64,000 nucleotides of DNA from Anthonomus grandis grandis (taxonomy: Eukaryota > Arthropoda > Insecta > Coleoptera > Curculionidae). The position numbers were made by a program, and so were the translations under genes. The stretch spans positions 16,821,100-16,885,099 of the forward strand of contig NC_065554.1 in assembly GCF_022605725.1 (NCBI RefSeq). The letters are read 5' to 3'. This document shows, piece by piece, positions 12,194-22,058 of this stretch (the stretch's first letter is position 1; the number at the start of each line of letters is the position of its first letter). Under the pieces are notes generated by a model. The model saw only the letters and a list, made by a program, of their open reading frames with translations, did not search any database and was not told the origin of the DNA.

Positions 12194-12834
12194 CAGACAG
12201 TAATTGGGTAAATAACATTTGTGATGCTTTTGTATACTATATGTGTAATAAATTGTCTGAATTGCTGGTCACTTGAAGAAGTGAATCGGCTTCTACTATA
12301 AAGGTGTCAAATATTTTAAAACATGATATTATTATATTTTGTTCTCTATAAATATTTTATATTGTTTTTCTCTTTTTTATTTATTATACATAAAATTATC
12401 TTTTCAGCGTCATTGTTATTCAGATCAAGAGTCTATTTGTATAAAACATAAGTTATCTCTTAAAATTATCTATTTAAATTTAATAAATATATAAGTAGGA
12501 TATCGTATTGGTGAGATTGACATTTATTGTTAGTGAATTAGCTATAACGAATACTATATTGGTTGAAATTAAGCATGAGTTCATAGGAAAAAATTAAATT
12601 AAGTGTACATTATACATCTTCTACCATAATATGTGTTTAAATGCGTAATTGTGTACAGATAATTAAGTGTTTATTATTGTTATAATATAAAAATTTAACC
12701 TGTATAGATTTTTGTATTTTTTTTTCGAAAAAAATTATATAATATGGTAAGTTACTTAAAAAATATGTATTCCCTAAAGAATCTTTTCACGGATCTATTT
12801 TATTTCTGTACCTTCTAATAAAATAACTATTTAT
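12194..12834 (+). terminator. garz 3' UTR and following spacer
   Basis: An AATAAA polyadenylation hexamer lies at 12247-12252, about 55 bp after the garz stop codon; it is the likeliest mRNA end signal. The rest of the spacer up to the next retrotransposon is AT-rich with nothing recognised. Confidence 0.45.
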
Positions 12835-14135
12835 TTACTCTTTGAATTATTTTTTTAAAATATGCAATCTAGTTACCAGTTATTTAAAGGGTAAAAGTCA
12901 GAGGGTTAAAGTCAATGGCGAAGTAGCTGAATCCGTGCCATTATGTTTTGGGGTTCCACAAGGTTCAATTTTGGGGCCTCTTCTTTTTACCTTATATACT
13001 TCCCAAATGGCAAAATACATTGAATCTTGTAATGTACATTTTTATACAGATGATACGCAGGTCTACAAATCTTTTAATCCGGGTCGTGTTCTCGAGTGCA
13101 TAAATGAAATAAATAAAGATTTGGAGTCACTGCTCTTAATTTCTCATAAGCACTGCGTCACTTTTAACCCCTCCAAGTCTTAGGTGTTGCTCTTTGGCAG
13201 AACTCAATCACGACAGTTGCATAAGGATAGCATTCAAATAAATTGAAATAATGATAATAAACTTGCACTTGTTGACCACGCTAAAAATCTAGGGCTGGTT
13301 CTGGACAGTGATTTGAGGTTTACTGAGCATGTCAGCATGTGTATTGAGAGAGCATTTCTAAATCTAAAGAAAATGCTTTGTGACTCTTTAGTGCTTTCGC
13401 ACTTCAATTATGCATTGAGAGATGTGCATTGGCTTAGAATGGATGAGAGGCGCGTCTTCCATTCAGTTGTGTTATTTTATAAAATAATAGCAAGAAAGTG
13501 TCCCGACTACTTATACAGGAAAATAAAGTTTCGCTCAGAAATCCATAATCTAGATCTTCGCGATACGAGCTGTGTAACTATACCTCTTCACTCAACTTCT
13601 ATTTTTGAAAGGTCTTTTAGTTACAATATAGCGAGACTTTATAATAGAGTTCCTCTGCACATAAAATCTCTCACACTAGTTTCTTTCAAAAGGTTTATTA
13701 GATCTATTATTGATCAGTTATTCATGTAGAAGACTTTATATTACAACAGTTATTTCTTTATGAAAATGGTTGCTGTAATTGGGTTCATACTGTAAAGGCA
13801 TTTAAATTTGGATCTACATGAAATGTTGATTTTCCTATGTTTATTTATTAACTTATACATATTGCTATTTTTTATTGATATTCTTCTGATAGGTGAATGC
13901 TTTTTGGTGTTATATGCTAATTATTATGACAGATCTGTGTTATTATTTGTTATTTAGGTTTAGACTACAAAACATAACCTTCTTGAAGGTTATGTTTTGT
14001 GGTTTAGACCAATATCAAATGGTTCAGTAGAATAGCTTCTAAGCTAGACTGCGCCATATTATATCTTGTAGTAATAGCTCTTTACTGTTTGTTATTGTAT
14101 ATTTTCAAATAAAAGCCATTATTATTATTATTATT
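12835..14135 (+). mobile_element. Internally deleted non-LTR retrotransposon with (ATT)n tail
   Basis: Two reverse-transcriptase pieces. The first (12842-13183) has GVPQGSILGPLLFTLYTSQM and a catalytic box changed to YTDD. The second resumes at about 13280 with NLGLVLDSDLRFTEHV, then jumps near 13410 from the LVLSHFNYA region directly to LRDVHWLRMDERR, so a block between them has been deleted. It ends with RLYNRVPLHIKSLTLVSFKR and a stop at 13729. A premature TAG sits near 13183. The 3' end is an (ATT)n microsatellite at about 14117-14134. It is 5'-truncated, non-functional and lies between garz and Mpp10. Confidence 0.85.
13968..14001. repeat. Perfect 16-bp hairpin in the LINE 3' UTR
   Basis: ACAAAACATAACCTTC is followed after 2 nt by its exact reverse complement. 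A short direct repeat GGTTTAGAC flanks the hairpin on both sides. It may be a structured 3' UTR recognised by the element's own reverse transcriptase, or a small palindromic insertion. Confidence 0.7.
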
Positions 14136-14195
14136 AAAACTCGGCAATAAAATTCACAAAAAAATATATTACAAATTTATAATAGAACATACAAG

Positions 14196-17100
14196 TTAAG
14201 CCTTGCTTCTTTGTTGCTTTTTCGCCGCCTTCACCTCTTCTAATTTTGCTTTTCTTTTGCTGTGGATCTTCTGTTTCAACTTCTTCTTTCGTCTTTCTCT
14301 TTTCTTGTCAGTACTAGTTTTTTCACCCTTGCCCACCAAATCTCCTTTTGTTTTATTTCTTATTTCTTCTGGTGCCAACAGGGCTGCATCACTTGCTGCT
14401 ACTGGAGCCACTTCTTCCATGTTAAGTGATGGTAGATTGTTTATTATTTTTAACTCCGGTATAGCTGGAGTTGAAGTGAAATGATAGTTCGACAAGGCAT
14501 CAAGTTTTGAGAAAAGGTTTTTCATTAGGAGTTTGACTTCCTTGTGGATTTCCGGCTCATGTTCTTGATTTTCTAAAGGATCCTTGTCTAGTGAAGCTTG
14601 TTGTTCTAAAAATTCTTTTTCATATATTTTCGCCAAAGACTCTTTGCTCTTTTCTTGATCCAAAACAAGTTTCTTTTTATACTCCAGAGGAGTCTCCACA
14701 GGACGAATTTTCTTTTCTACACTGTCGAAAGTTTTGTCCTTGATTCTTTGCCTAATTATGTCTTCTAACTGTAGAGATGTTTGTTCAGTTATAATCGGTG
14801 CAGGCCTAGAACGTAATTTATGCTCTAGGACTTCTTCTAGCAATGAATTTTGTGGCCTGTTTTCAGCAGTGATTTCACCTTTAAGATGCCAGGATTTCTC
14901 ACGGACAGCTTGTTCCTCTAATTCTTGGATTTTGCGATTTAAACGTTCCTGGCGAAGTTCGAAAGTTGATTTTAGTTCAGCTAGGTCATTATTTTCATTG
15001 TTGTCATCTAATTCTTCCATAAGTCTGAAAAGTAAAATAAAAACCTATTAAAACCTAATTAAAATAAAAGAGAAAATTATTATCAATTCAAAGCTTTTAC
15101 TATAAAAACAGATCGACATTTTTTTAAATTAAATAAAAAATTGTAATGAGGGATATAATTACTTTTAAATGAAAGTTTTTGGACTAGCAATACTTAACAT
15201 ACCTGTTTCTTTTTCTTTTAGGCTCACCATCCTCTTCTTTGGCCACAAAGTAGTCTTTAAATCTTGCGACTTTGGCCTCATCATTTTCACTCCCGTCTTC
15301 TTCACTGTCTGGATCTTCAAAAAAGTCTATGCTGCCTTCTTCATCCTCATCAGATTCTTCTTCATTTGGGTCCTTTTTCTTTTTTGGTTTCTCTTCATTT
15401 TCTATGAAAAATAAATTTTTCTCATTTTAAATGTGTCTTTCATAAATTTATCAGATTTAATTAAACAAGTATTAATAACAGCCAAATTATGAGAGATGAA
15501 AGTGAGATTATAATTTGAATCCTGCCTTTAGGTGCTAAATCTAAAGTTGACTGATATAAAAGCAAGATATTTTACTTTGACAGATGACACTGTTCTAGTA
15601 TTGGAACAAATTAAATTGCTTTTATCAATCTCATATATCATAAATGGTATAACTCTAGAAAAAGTACCATATATAAAAAAATATCTAGGATTTCTTGTAG
15701 ATGAAAATTTAAATTTGTTACCACATATACATAAATAGAAGATCTAATTAAATAATAATATAAGTGTTGTCTGCTGTGTATATGAGCACAGAATATTTAT
15801 TTAATAAAAATACATTTCGAGTTTATAATGTCTTTTTCTAATAGTTTTTAGATATTTTTTTCCTGTATGGGGATGTGTGGCAAAGTTAATTTAAATAAAG
15901 CTCAACTATTGGAAAATAAAATACAAAAAATATTACTCAAATTTGATTGGCTTGCTACTGTGAGTCTAATTTATTCAGAATTAAATTTAAATAGACTTAT
16001 TTAAATCATAAACAATAACAAAAATGTAACCTAATATTATATTTGACCATAATGTGCATAGTTACTCAATTAGATCACAATCATATCTATCAAGGATGAA
16101 GGTATATTTAAATATCTATGTAAGTTTTGTAAAAAATTAAAAGATTTTAATATTGCTGATTAATTAAGCAACATTAACAAAAATCCCTAAAAATTATGAT
16201 TTTGACCATAACTTATGAAAAAGTAAACCAAGAATAATAAGTCCATAAGACCCAGAAGAAAAACTGATAAATGCTTGCCAGCCTAAGGTACAAATTGAAA
16301 ATAAAAAATTAATGTTAATGTTTCTTCTTATAACAGAGAAACATAAACAGGAAATCAGATTCTGATAGTAATAAATTGGCACACAATAAATAATGAACAA
16401 AAAAATGTTACCAGAAACCAAAAACAAAATTATTTAGTTTGTTGTTGCATACCATTTTTGGTGATGGTGGTTTTGACATTAGTTTTTTTAGTACTCTCTT
16501 AGAGGATAGAAATTACCAACTTCATCATCATGTTTCCGAGAGTCCAATCATCATGTTTATGGCTACAGCATGTTAAATAGAAGAAATATTTTAAATTTGT
16601 TTGATTTTAAGTGGTACTAAATAAAAGTTTTTTAAATCCAGCTATAATCTACTGAAAAAATCTATACAGAATCAGATAAAGAAAAGGTAATACTTACCCA
16701 AGAAAGCTTCCATTTCGTTTAATTTAAAGAAATCATCATCAACTATAGATTTTGCACTCCCCTTTCCTGGTACTTGCTTTTCTACAGCTTCATTGTCAGA
16801 GCCAATATCCTCAATATCAGAGTCAAATGATTCTTCTCCATCCGAGTTTTTATTATTCTTATCTAAATTTTTTTCACCAGCATCAATTTCATCACAACTT
16901 TCATCTGAGCCATCACCACTTCCATCATTGGGTTGTATTTTATTGTTTTTGTCTACGAACTCCCTAACAGATTTAAATACTAAATTGTTCTTATTTACCA
17001 ATAAAGAGCTAACTTCTTCAAGAGCATGGCTGATTGTATCTTCATTTTGAAGCTCGACTTGTTGCCAAATTTGTTCCAAATCAAAATTGTCTATTAAAAG

Positions 17101-17280
17101 TCTTTTTAAAGATTGTCCAGGTGGCTTCTTAGGTTCTTCACTCTTTGTAAAGTCGTAAAGGGATTTTAAATGTGTTTGAAGAGTTTGTGTTTCATTCTCA
17201 CTAAGGCCCAGGTAAATTATGGGATTCTCAGTTTGCTTGGTGAACTTAGTCAAGAAAGTGTCTAAAGAACATTTGTCCAT
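14196..17280 (-). CDS. Mphosph10: U3 small nucleolar ribonucleoprotein MPP10
   Basis: Nucleolar scaffold of the SSU processome. In the family, Mpp10 holds Imp3 and Imp4 on the U3 snoRNP during 18S pre-rRNA cleavage. Three exons on the minus strand, 17280-16698, 15401-15203 and 15024-14196, have consistent phases and encode 536 aa, somewhat short for the family. The N-terminal exon has FTKSEEPKKPPGQSLKRLL and then acidic runs (DGSGDGSDESCDEIDAG). The middle exon is strongly acidic (DEDEEGSIDFFEDPDSEEDG) with the conserved VARFKDYFV. The last exon has the Mpp10 core (ELRQERLNRKIQELEEQAV; SLLEEVLEHKLRSRPAP; PELKIINNLPSLNMEEVAPV) and a basic nuclear/nucleolar tail (KKRERRKKKLKQKIHSKRK). A retrotransposon relic lies in the second-exon-side intron, and a Harbinger element ends 258 bp upstream of the start codon. 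Confidence 0.95.
15530..16130 (+). mobile_element. Decayed non-LTR reverse-transcriptase fragment
   Basis: Broken pieces on the + strand within the Mpp10 intron 15402-16697: a DDTVLVLEQI remnant of the catalytic box, YIKKYLGFLVDENLNLLPHI (the thumb-region motif), then in shifting frames FFPVWGCVAKLI and KIQKILLKFDWL-like remnants. It is heavily mutated and small. The rest of the intron (16131-16697) holds nothing I recognise. Confidence 0.6.
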
Positions 17281-17537
17281 TTTAGTATTTACGATTATCA
17301 GATACTATTATATTGAGCAAAAGGAATTATTGAAATGAAAAACTGGAAAACATGTTTGTTTTCAAATTTGAATATAGTTTTGTTAGGTTAAGATTCTTTA
17401 TGTATTTTGACTTTGACATAACACGTCAAACCCATGTGGATTTGTCTGATGGTGCGTTTACGTGAACGATTTGTCACTGCGATTCAGACTTTTCAGAGAC
17501 ATCGTTCCTCGCGGCTCATACTTCATCTATAGTCTAA
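17281..17537 (-). promoter_or_regulatory. Mpp10 5' flank
   Basis: The 257 bp between the Mpp10 start codon and the Harbinger element must hold the 5' UTR and the proximal promoter unless the promoter reaches into the element. I see no clear TATA box or other decisive motif. Confidence 0.35.
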
Positions 17538-17632
17538 GGCAGATTTCACACCAAAAAGATAAGCAAAAGCGATATCGTATCACTTCTATTTTCAGACCGC
17601 AACGATACAAACACGAAAACAATCAGTTAAAA

Positions 17633-19759
17633 ATGGCAACCATAAATAACGTTTTGATTGCATTTTATATGCTACGTCGACGCAGGCAGAGACAAAAAAA
17701 GACGTTTTTGGGTACGACCTTTTCACGTTGCAAATGTATGTCATTCTGCGACTAGTAGACTGCGAGTAGTTGCCGCAGAAATGAATTCAGACTCAGAGAA
17801 GTTTAAAAGTTTTTATAGAATGAACCAAGAAAACTTTTTAATATTAGTTAAACTTGTTTCCCCATTGATTCTTAAAAAAGACACAAATTACCGATTAGCT
17901 GTGTCCCCTGAAGAACGTCTTTTGACTACATTAAGGTATGTTGAACACCTGTTTTATCATGATATAGATCACAGTTGAATTTTAAAGATTTTATTTGTTA
18001 ACCTTAAGAACACAAAAAATTTAATTATAAGATAAAAATACTATGGTATGTTCCACATTGCAAAATATTCTGCAGCCGACGGTGATATAGATCTGGTAGA
18101 GCTGTCGTATACTGAAGGTGCAGAGCTCAATGCAGGCGAAGGAGCTCCAAATGGCACTGCTGAGGGAGTCAACTCCTCTGTCTCCTTCTCTTGTAAGAGA
18201 GTGTCAATTAGTTGAAGGACGCCTATTTTAAATCTTCGTTTCCGCTTGCAATCCATTTTAGTTACATCTGGCAGGAGACTTTGTAAAAATTCCAAATCTG
18301 CATTTGGCATAGTAGGGAATGTTTGCTTTTTTACAAAATCTATAAAACATGAGTCAGCTTCTTCTGCTAACGTAGATGTTGAAGGCCTGGAACAAATCCT
18401 TTTGTTTTGAGTTCTACTGAACTGCTTGTGTCGAATAGGTAAAGCATTGTTTTGAGTTTGCTTTTCAGTAATATCACTCCTTTGACTGTAATTTTGGGAA
18501 ATATCTTTTGCTAATAGTTCACCTGAATCTTGCTGAACTGCCGATTCTTGTCCAATTTGTTTTTCTGAGCAATTTTCTTGACTTGACTTTGAAGCGTTTG
18601 ACATTTCTGATTCCAACATAGACTCATCATTAGGTTCATCATTCGGAGTTGGTGAAGATAAATTACCACATTGTTTCCTTGATTTTATAAAGGGCAAGAG
18701 AAATGCCATCGCATCCTCTAAATAATATTTTTTATTACTAGCCCCTGATCCGCATAGAAGTTTCTTTTTCGCTCTCCTTAATGCTGTTCGTAAGTTCTTC
18801 CACTTTTCCTTGCATTTTACAACTAAAAAATAAAAAAAAAATATATTGCTTTATATTCAAGAAATAAATCCTACTAATAAAGACATATTTTTAGATATTT
18901 GGCGACAGGGAGCAGTTTCTCAACGCTGTCATTTATGTTTATTCGAGGAATCAGTACGATTAGTAACCTCATTGCAGAAACAACAGCAGCTATTTTTATT
19001 GCTTTACAACCGCATTTTCTGTCGGTACCGGATGAGAGAAAATGGATAGCCTCAGCTAAACGATATTATGAACTTTGGAATCTACCCAACTGCATAGGAT
19101 CAATTGACGGAAAACACATCCAAATTTAAAAAATTCGTAATACAGGTTCTCAATACTACATTTACAAAAGTTATTTTTCTGTCGTTTTAATGGCAACAGC
19201 TGATGCTGATGGAATGTTCCTAACAGTAGATGTTGGCGACTATGGCAGAAACAGCGATGGAGCTGTGTTTAAAAGTAGCAGGCTGGGAAGAGTACTCGAC
19301 CAAGGTGAATTAAAAGTTCCGGCACCTCGACCTCTCCCACACGATATAAGTGGAAATTCTTTTCCATTTTATTTTTGTGGCGACGAAGCTTTCCCACTTA
19401 GAAAACATATTATGCGTCCATTTCCACAAAGACTTTTAGATGATAAGAAACGCGTATTTAATTATAGATTGTCTCACGGTCGTAAAAGTGTCGAATGCGC
19501 ATTTGGTATATTAGTGAGCAAATTTCGGATTTTCGAAACGCCCATTACATGTAATGAAAAAACCGTTGATAGCATAATAAAAAGTGCATGTGTTCTTCAC
19601 AATTTTATTCGCTGTAAGGAGGGTCGATTTGTTCTACCGACTTTGGAACAGGATAGGGAAAATATAGAAAGCTCTTTGAGTACTCATTTGCCACAAGAAT
19701 GTATTCAAATAAATGAAGCATGCTCTGCTATAACACTACGAAATTATTTACAAAATTAA
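17633..19759 (+). pseudogene. HARBI1-type DDE nuclease of the Harbinger element
   Basis: Two exons: about 17633-17935 and 18895-19759, joined at LR|YLATG (donor AG|GTATG, acceptor TTTTTAG). Family motifs in order: RRRRQRQKK, then RRFWVRP in the next frame, FYRMNQENFLILVKLVSPLI, YLATGSSFSTLSFMFI, the first catalytic Asp in IGSIDGKHI, the second in VDVGDYGRNSDGA, and the catalytic Glu in SVECAFGILVSKFR. Two lesions are visible: a one-base shift at the A-run 17694-17700 between RQKK and RRFWVRP, and an in-frame TAA at 19127-19129 just after GKHIQI. Otherwise the frame is intact, so decay is recent. Confidence 0.92.
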
Positions 19760-19982
19760 TTTATAACTCCTGAAGCAGCAATCCCATGGCAATGGAATTG
19801 TTACATAAATAATATTTAGTATTAAAATAATTATATCAAAATAATAAAATCTGTAAAATATGTGTATTTTGTTTTTTCATACCTGGTAATTGTGCTTCTT
19901 TCGCAACCAAATTCCATGCTTTTTCAGACTCATTTCGTTTCGCATATTCGGGTAATTTATAATTATAAATACAACTTTTCAA
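18041..19982 (-). pseudogene. MADF-BESS DNA-binding protein of the Harbinger element
   Basis: This is the partner protein that PIF/Harbinger elements use for DNA binding and nuclear import of the nuclease. On the minus strand, a 5' exon at about 19982-19883 (YNYKLPEYAKRNESEKAWNL, the start of a MADF domain) splices to 18822-18041. The second exon completes MADF (CKEKWKNLRTALRRAKKK), then carries a Ser/Gln-rich linker and a C-terminal BESS motif (FLQSLLPDVTKMDCKRKRRF). Stops lie immediately upstream of the 5' exon and I found no start codon. Either another small exon lies upstream (an AG acceptor is possible near 19975) or the 5' end is broken. Confidence 0.8.
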
Positions 19983-20216
19983 TTATTTATACAAAAAGTA
20001 TGTTCAGCTTTTCGCCCATATCGCTTGAATGATGGGCAACAAGTATCTGTCGCAACCTGTTTGAAATGTTTCTCAGATACGCATCGCCTATCGCTGCAGA
20101 TATTTTCTTGGAACGATATCGCCGTCTACCGAAGCATGTTGTTTATTGCGTATCGCTTATCGCTTGTTGCTTATCTCTTTGGTGTGAAATCTGCCTAATT
20201 TTATGTCAAACAGGGG

Positions 20217-21471
20217 ATGCGACATCGACAGAAAACATCGATAATATCGATGTCAATATCGACACCCACAATCGATTGCATCGATAATATTAAAAGAAAT
20301 AATCGATATTTTTAAATATCAATTGTCTGTCTTGAAAATTTTACATAATTTTATTTATATTATCTTGAATAGGTATTTTGAACAGCTTATTTTCGTGTAA
20401 CCCTATAAATATAAAAATCTGCATTGTTGTGACGAATTAATAATTATTTACTTATTAAAATCAATTTAAAATTACGCTCAATCTTATACGCTCAATTACT
20501 GAAAAGAATAAGAAAATAGATGTTTTCACGTATTTAAAAGAAATATAAACTCAAATTTATAACGGCACCTTTCGTTATATTTAATCTAATTAAAGTCTAA
20601 TCAATCTGAAATAAGTAATTTGCTTGAGGTATCTTAATAGATTTTTTTATATACTCAGGAGCTGAGTTTCATCTATTGACCTAAGATCGTTTCTTCTTTT
20701 CAATATTTTTTATTTTTCTTTATTTTTCCTATTGAAATTAAAAAGAACGAAAAGCCTATTTATTGAATAAATAGACCTAATTTTAACCAACGTTGGGTAG
20801 TTAAATCTAGTGTCATTATTAAGATAAATAAAATTAATAAAAATAACTAGTGTTCCAGTAGGTGTTATCGTATCAGTTGAACTTGCCGGTGTAATGTTTT
20901 GGGATTAGCAATCAACAGAATTTTCAGAGAAAAAACACCGTTTTCTACTTCTTTGTTGAGTTATATCAATCACTAGTGTTGCTATCGAGCAACCTCGATA
21001 TCGATTCCCACTTTCAGCATCAGAGTATTGATTAATAGTTCTTGAATTATACTTGGAGGCTAATGGTTTGCCTTCAATTTGAATTTGATCATAAGTTGAT
21101 TTGTGCATACTCTTTAGATGGGATTTTAAAAAGTGTTTTCAGAAGTCTTTATTTTTTTTGGAACATAATTTGTATTATTGTGCATGGGTATTTTATCAAA
21201 ATAGCTCTAAATTTTAATTTTAAATAACACCTCAATTAACCTTTAAACTATGTAAAAAATTTATTGTAAAATATTGATTCACTAAAAAATTTTTTTTATT
21301 AAAATTCCCCGGCTTTAGACCAATAACCTTATATAACTTATGTAAACTATTTCGATGTTTTGTGGTAACACTGGTAACATCCAGATTCTGAAATGTTACT
21401 GTCGATGGCAAAATATCGAACATCGACCAAAAAATATCGATGTTTTTGTAACATCGATGAATATCCGACAT
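20217..21471. repeat. CGAT-rich region with diverged inverted ends
   Basis: Words such as ATCGAT and CATCGA are densely repeated at 20217-20315, at 20983-21010 and at 21400-21471, in otherwise AT-rich DNA. The left cluster (…GACATCGACAGAAAACATCG…) and the reverse complement of the right cluster (…GTTACAAAAACATCGATAT…) share AAAACATCGATA and similar neighbours, so the two may be diverged inverted ends of a non-autonomous element of about 1.25 kb. The DNA between them shows no coding signal. A regulatory array is the alternative. Confidence 0.4.
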
Positions 21472-21731
21472 GCCTACAAACTACAAACAGCTGATTCCTG
21501 TCATAACTTTTTTTTGTTGGTTATGGTTATATGATGTGTATTAATTACAAATAAATTGTTATGTATAAATTTTTTAAATTATTGCAAATATTAGGAATTA
21601 ATCCTTACTATGTCGAACATCTCCCAAACACCAATGTATTTTAATTAAAAGTGGATTCAACTATCAATATTCTAGGTGGATTAAGCAGAAGGATTGTAAA
21701 CTTGTAAAAAAAATGCTTAGAAGTTTTTGTA

Positions 21732-22058
21732 ATGTTTATGCTTTGTCGAAGATTTTCACAATTAAACAATGTCTATTTAATACTCAGCTTTCTATTGGCT
21801 GCAGGCTTTTTATTTGAAATGAAAGTCCTTTATCATGGACATCAGAGAACTCTCCGATTAGCTGATTATGACTCTCGGGTAAGCAAGGTTACTACTAATA
21901 AGCATTATTATATAATTTTTATCCTATTATAGTTAAATGATCTATCAGATAACATAAAATCCGTTATGAGGATAGCAAATGTTACATCTGACCTGTCACA
22001 GAGACTGCACTATTCTTTAAAAAGGAAAAGGCTTCATAATAAAAGCAAATTAAGTTAA
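21732..22058 (+). CDS. Unrecognised 90-aa type II membrane protein
   Basis: Two exons, 21732-21878 and 21933-22058, joined by a 54-bp GT/AG intron in phase 0, encode 90 aa. The N-terminus is a basic cap (MFMLCRRF) followed by one hydrophobic segment at about residues 14-31 (VYLILSFLLAAGFLFEM), with no cleavage site that stands out. The rest is hydrophilic (DLSDNIKSVMRIANVTSD) with one N-glycosylation sequon (NVT) and a very basic C-terminus (SLKRKRLHNKSKLS). The layout suggests a single-pass protein of the secretory pathway with a short lumenal helical tail. An out-of-frame ATG at 21713 precedes the start and opens a 34-codon frame overlapping it. The DNA at 21475-21731 is the presumptive promoter. 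I do not recognise the family. Intron, codon content and clean termini argue that it is real. Confidence 0.6.

Larger units (their letters stand above)
17538..20195 (+). mobile_element. PIF/Harbinger transposon, 2658 bp, TAA target duplication
   Basis: Terminal inverted repeats begin GGCAGATTTCACACCAAA on both ends (left from 17538, right ending 20195). They are flanked by TAA at 17535-17537 and 20196-20198, the 3-bp TWA duplication typical of PIF/Harbinger. Beyond the first ~28 bp the arms carry repeated short words such as ATCGCTTATCGC and GCGATA, which look like subterminal protein-binding repeats. It holds the family's usual two genes: a HARBI1-type nuclease (+) and a MADF-BESS DNA-binding protein (-), arranged on opposite strands and interleaved. 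Confidence 0.95.

Noticed and set aside
18846..19129. Separate small genes in the 18.8-19.1 kb stretch
   Set aside because: These frames are exon 2 of the Harbinger nuclease and its shadow, joined to exon 1 by a clear intron.
20217..21471. DREF-type DRE promoter elements in the CGAT clusters
   Set aside because: I find no exact TATCGATA; all sites differ at a flanking base, so calling them DREs would be unsupported.
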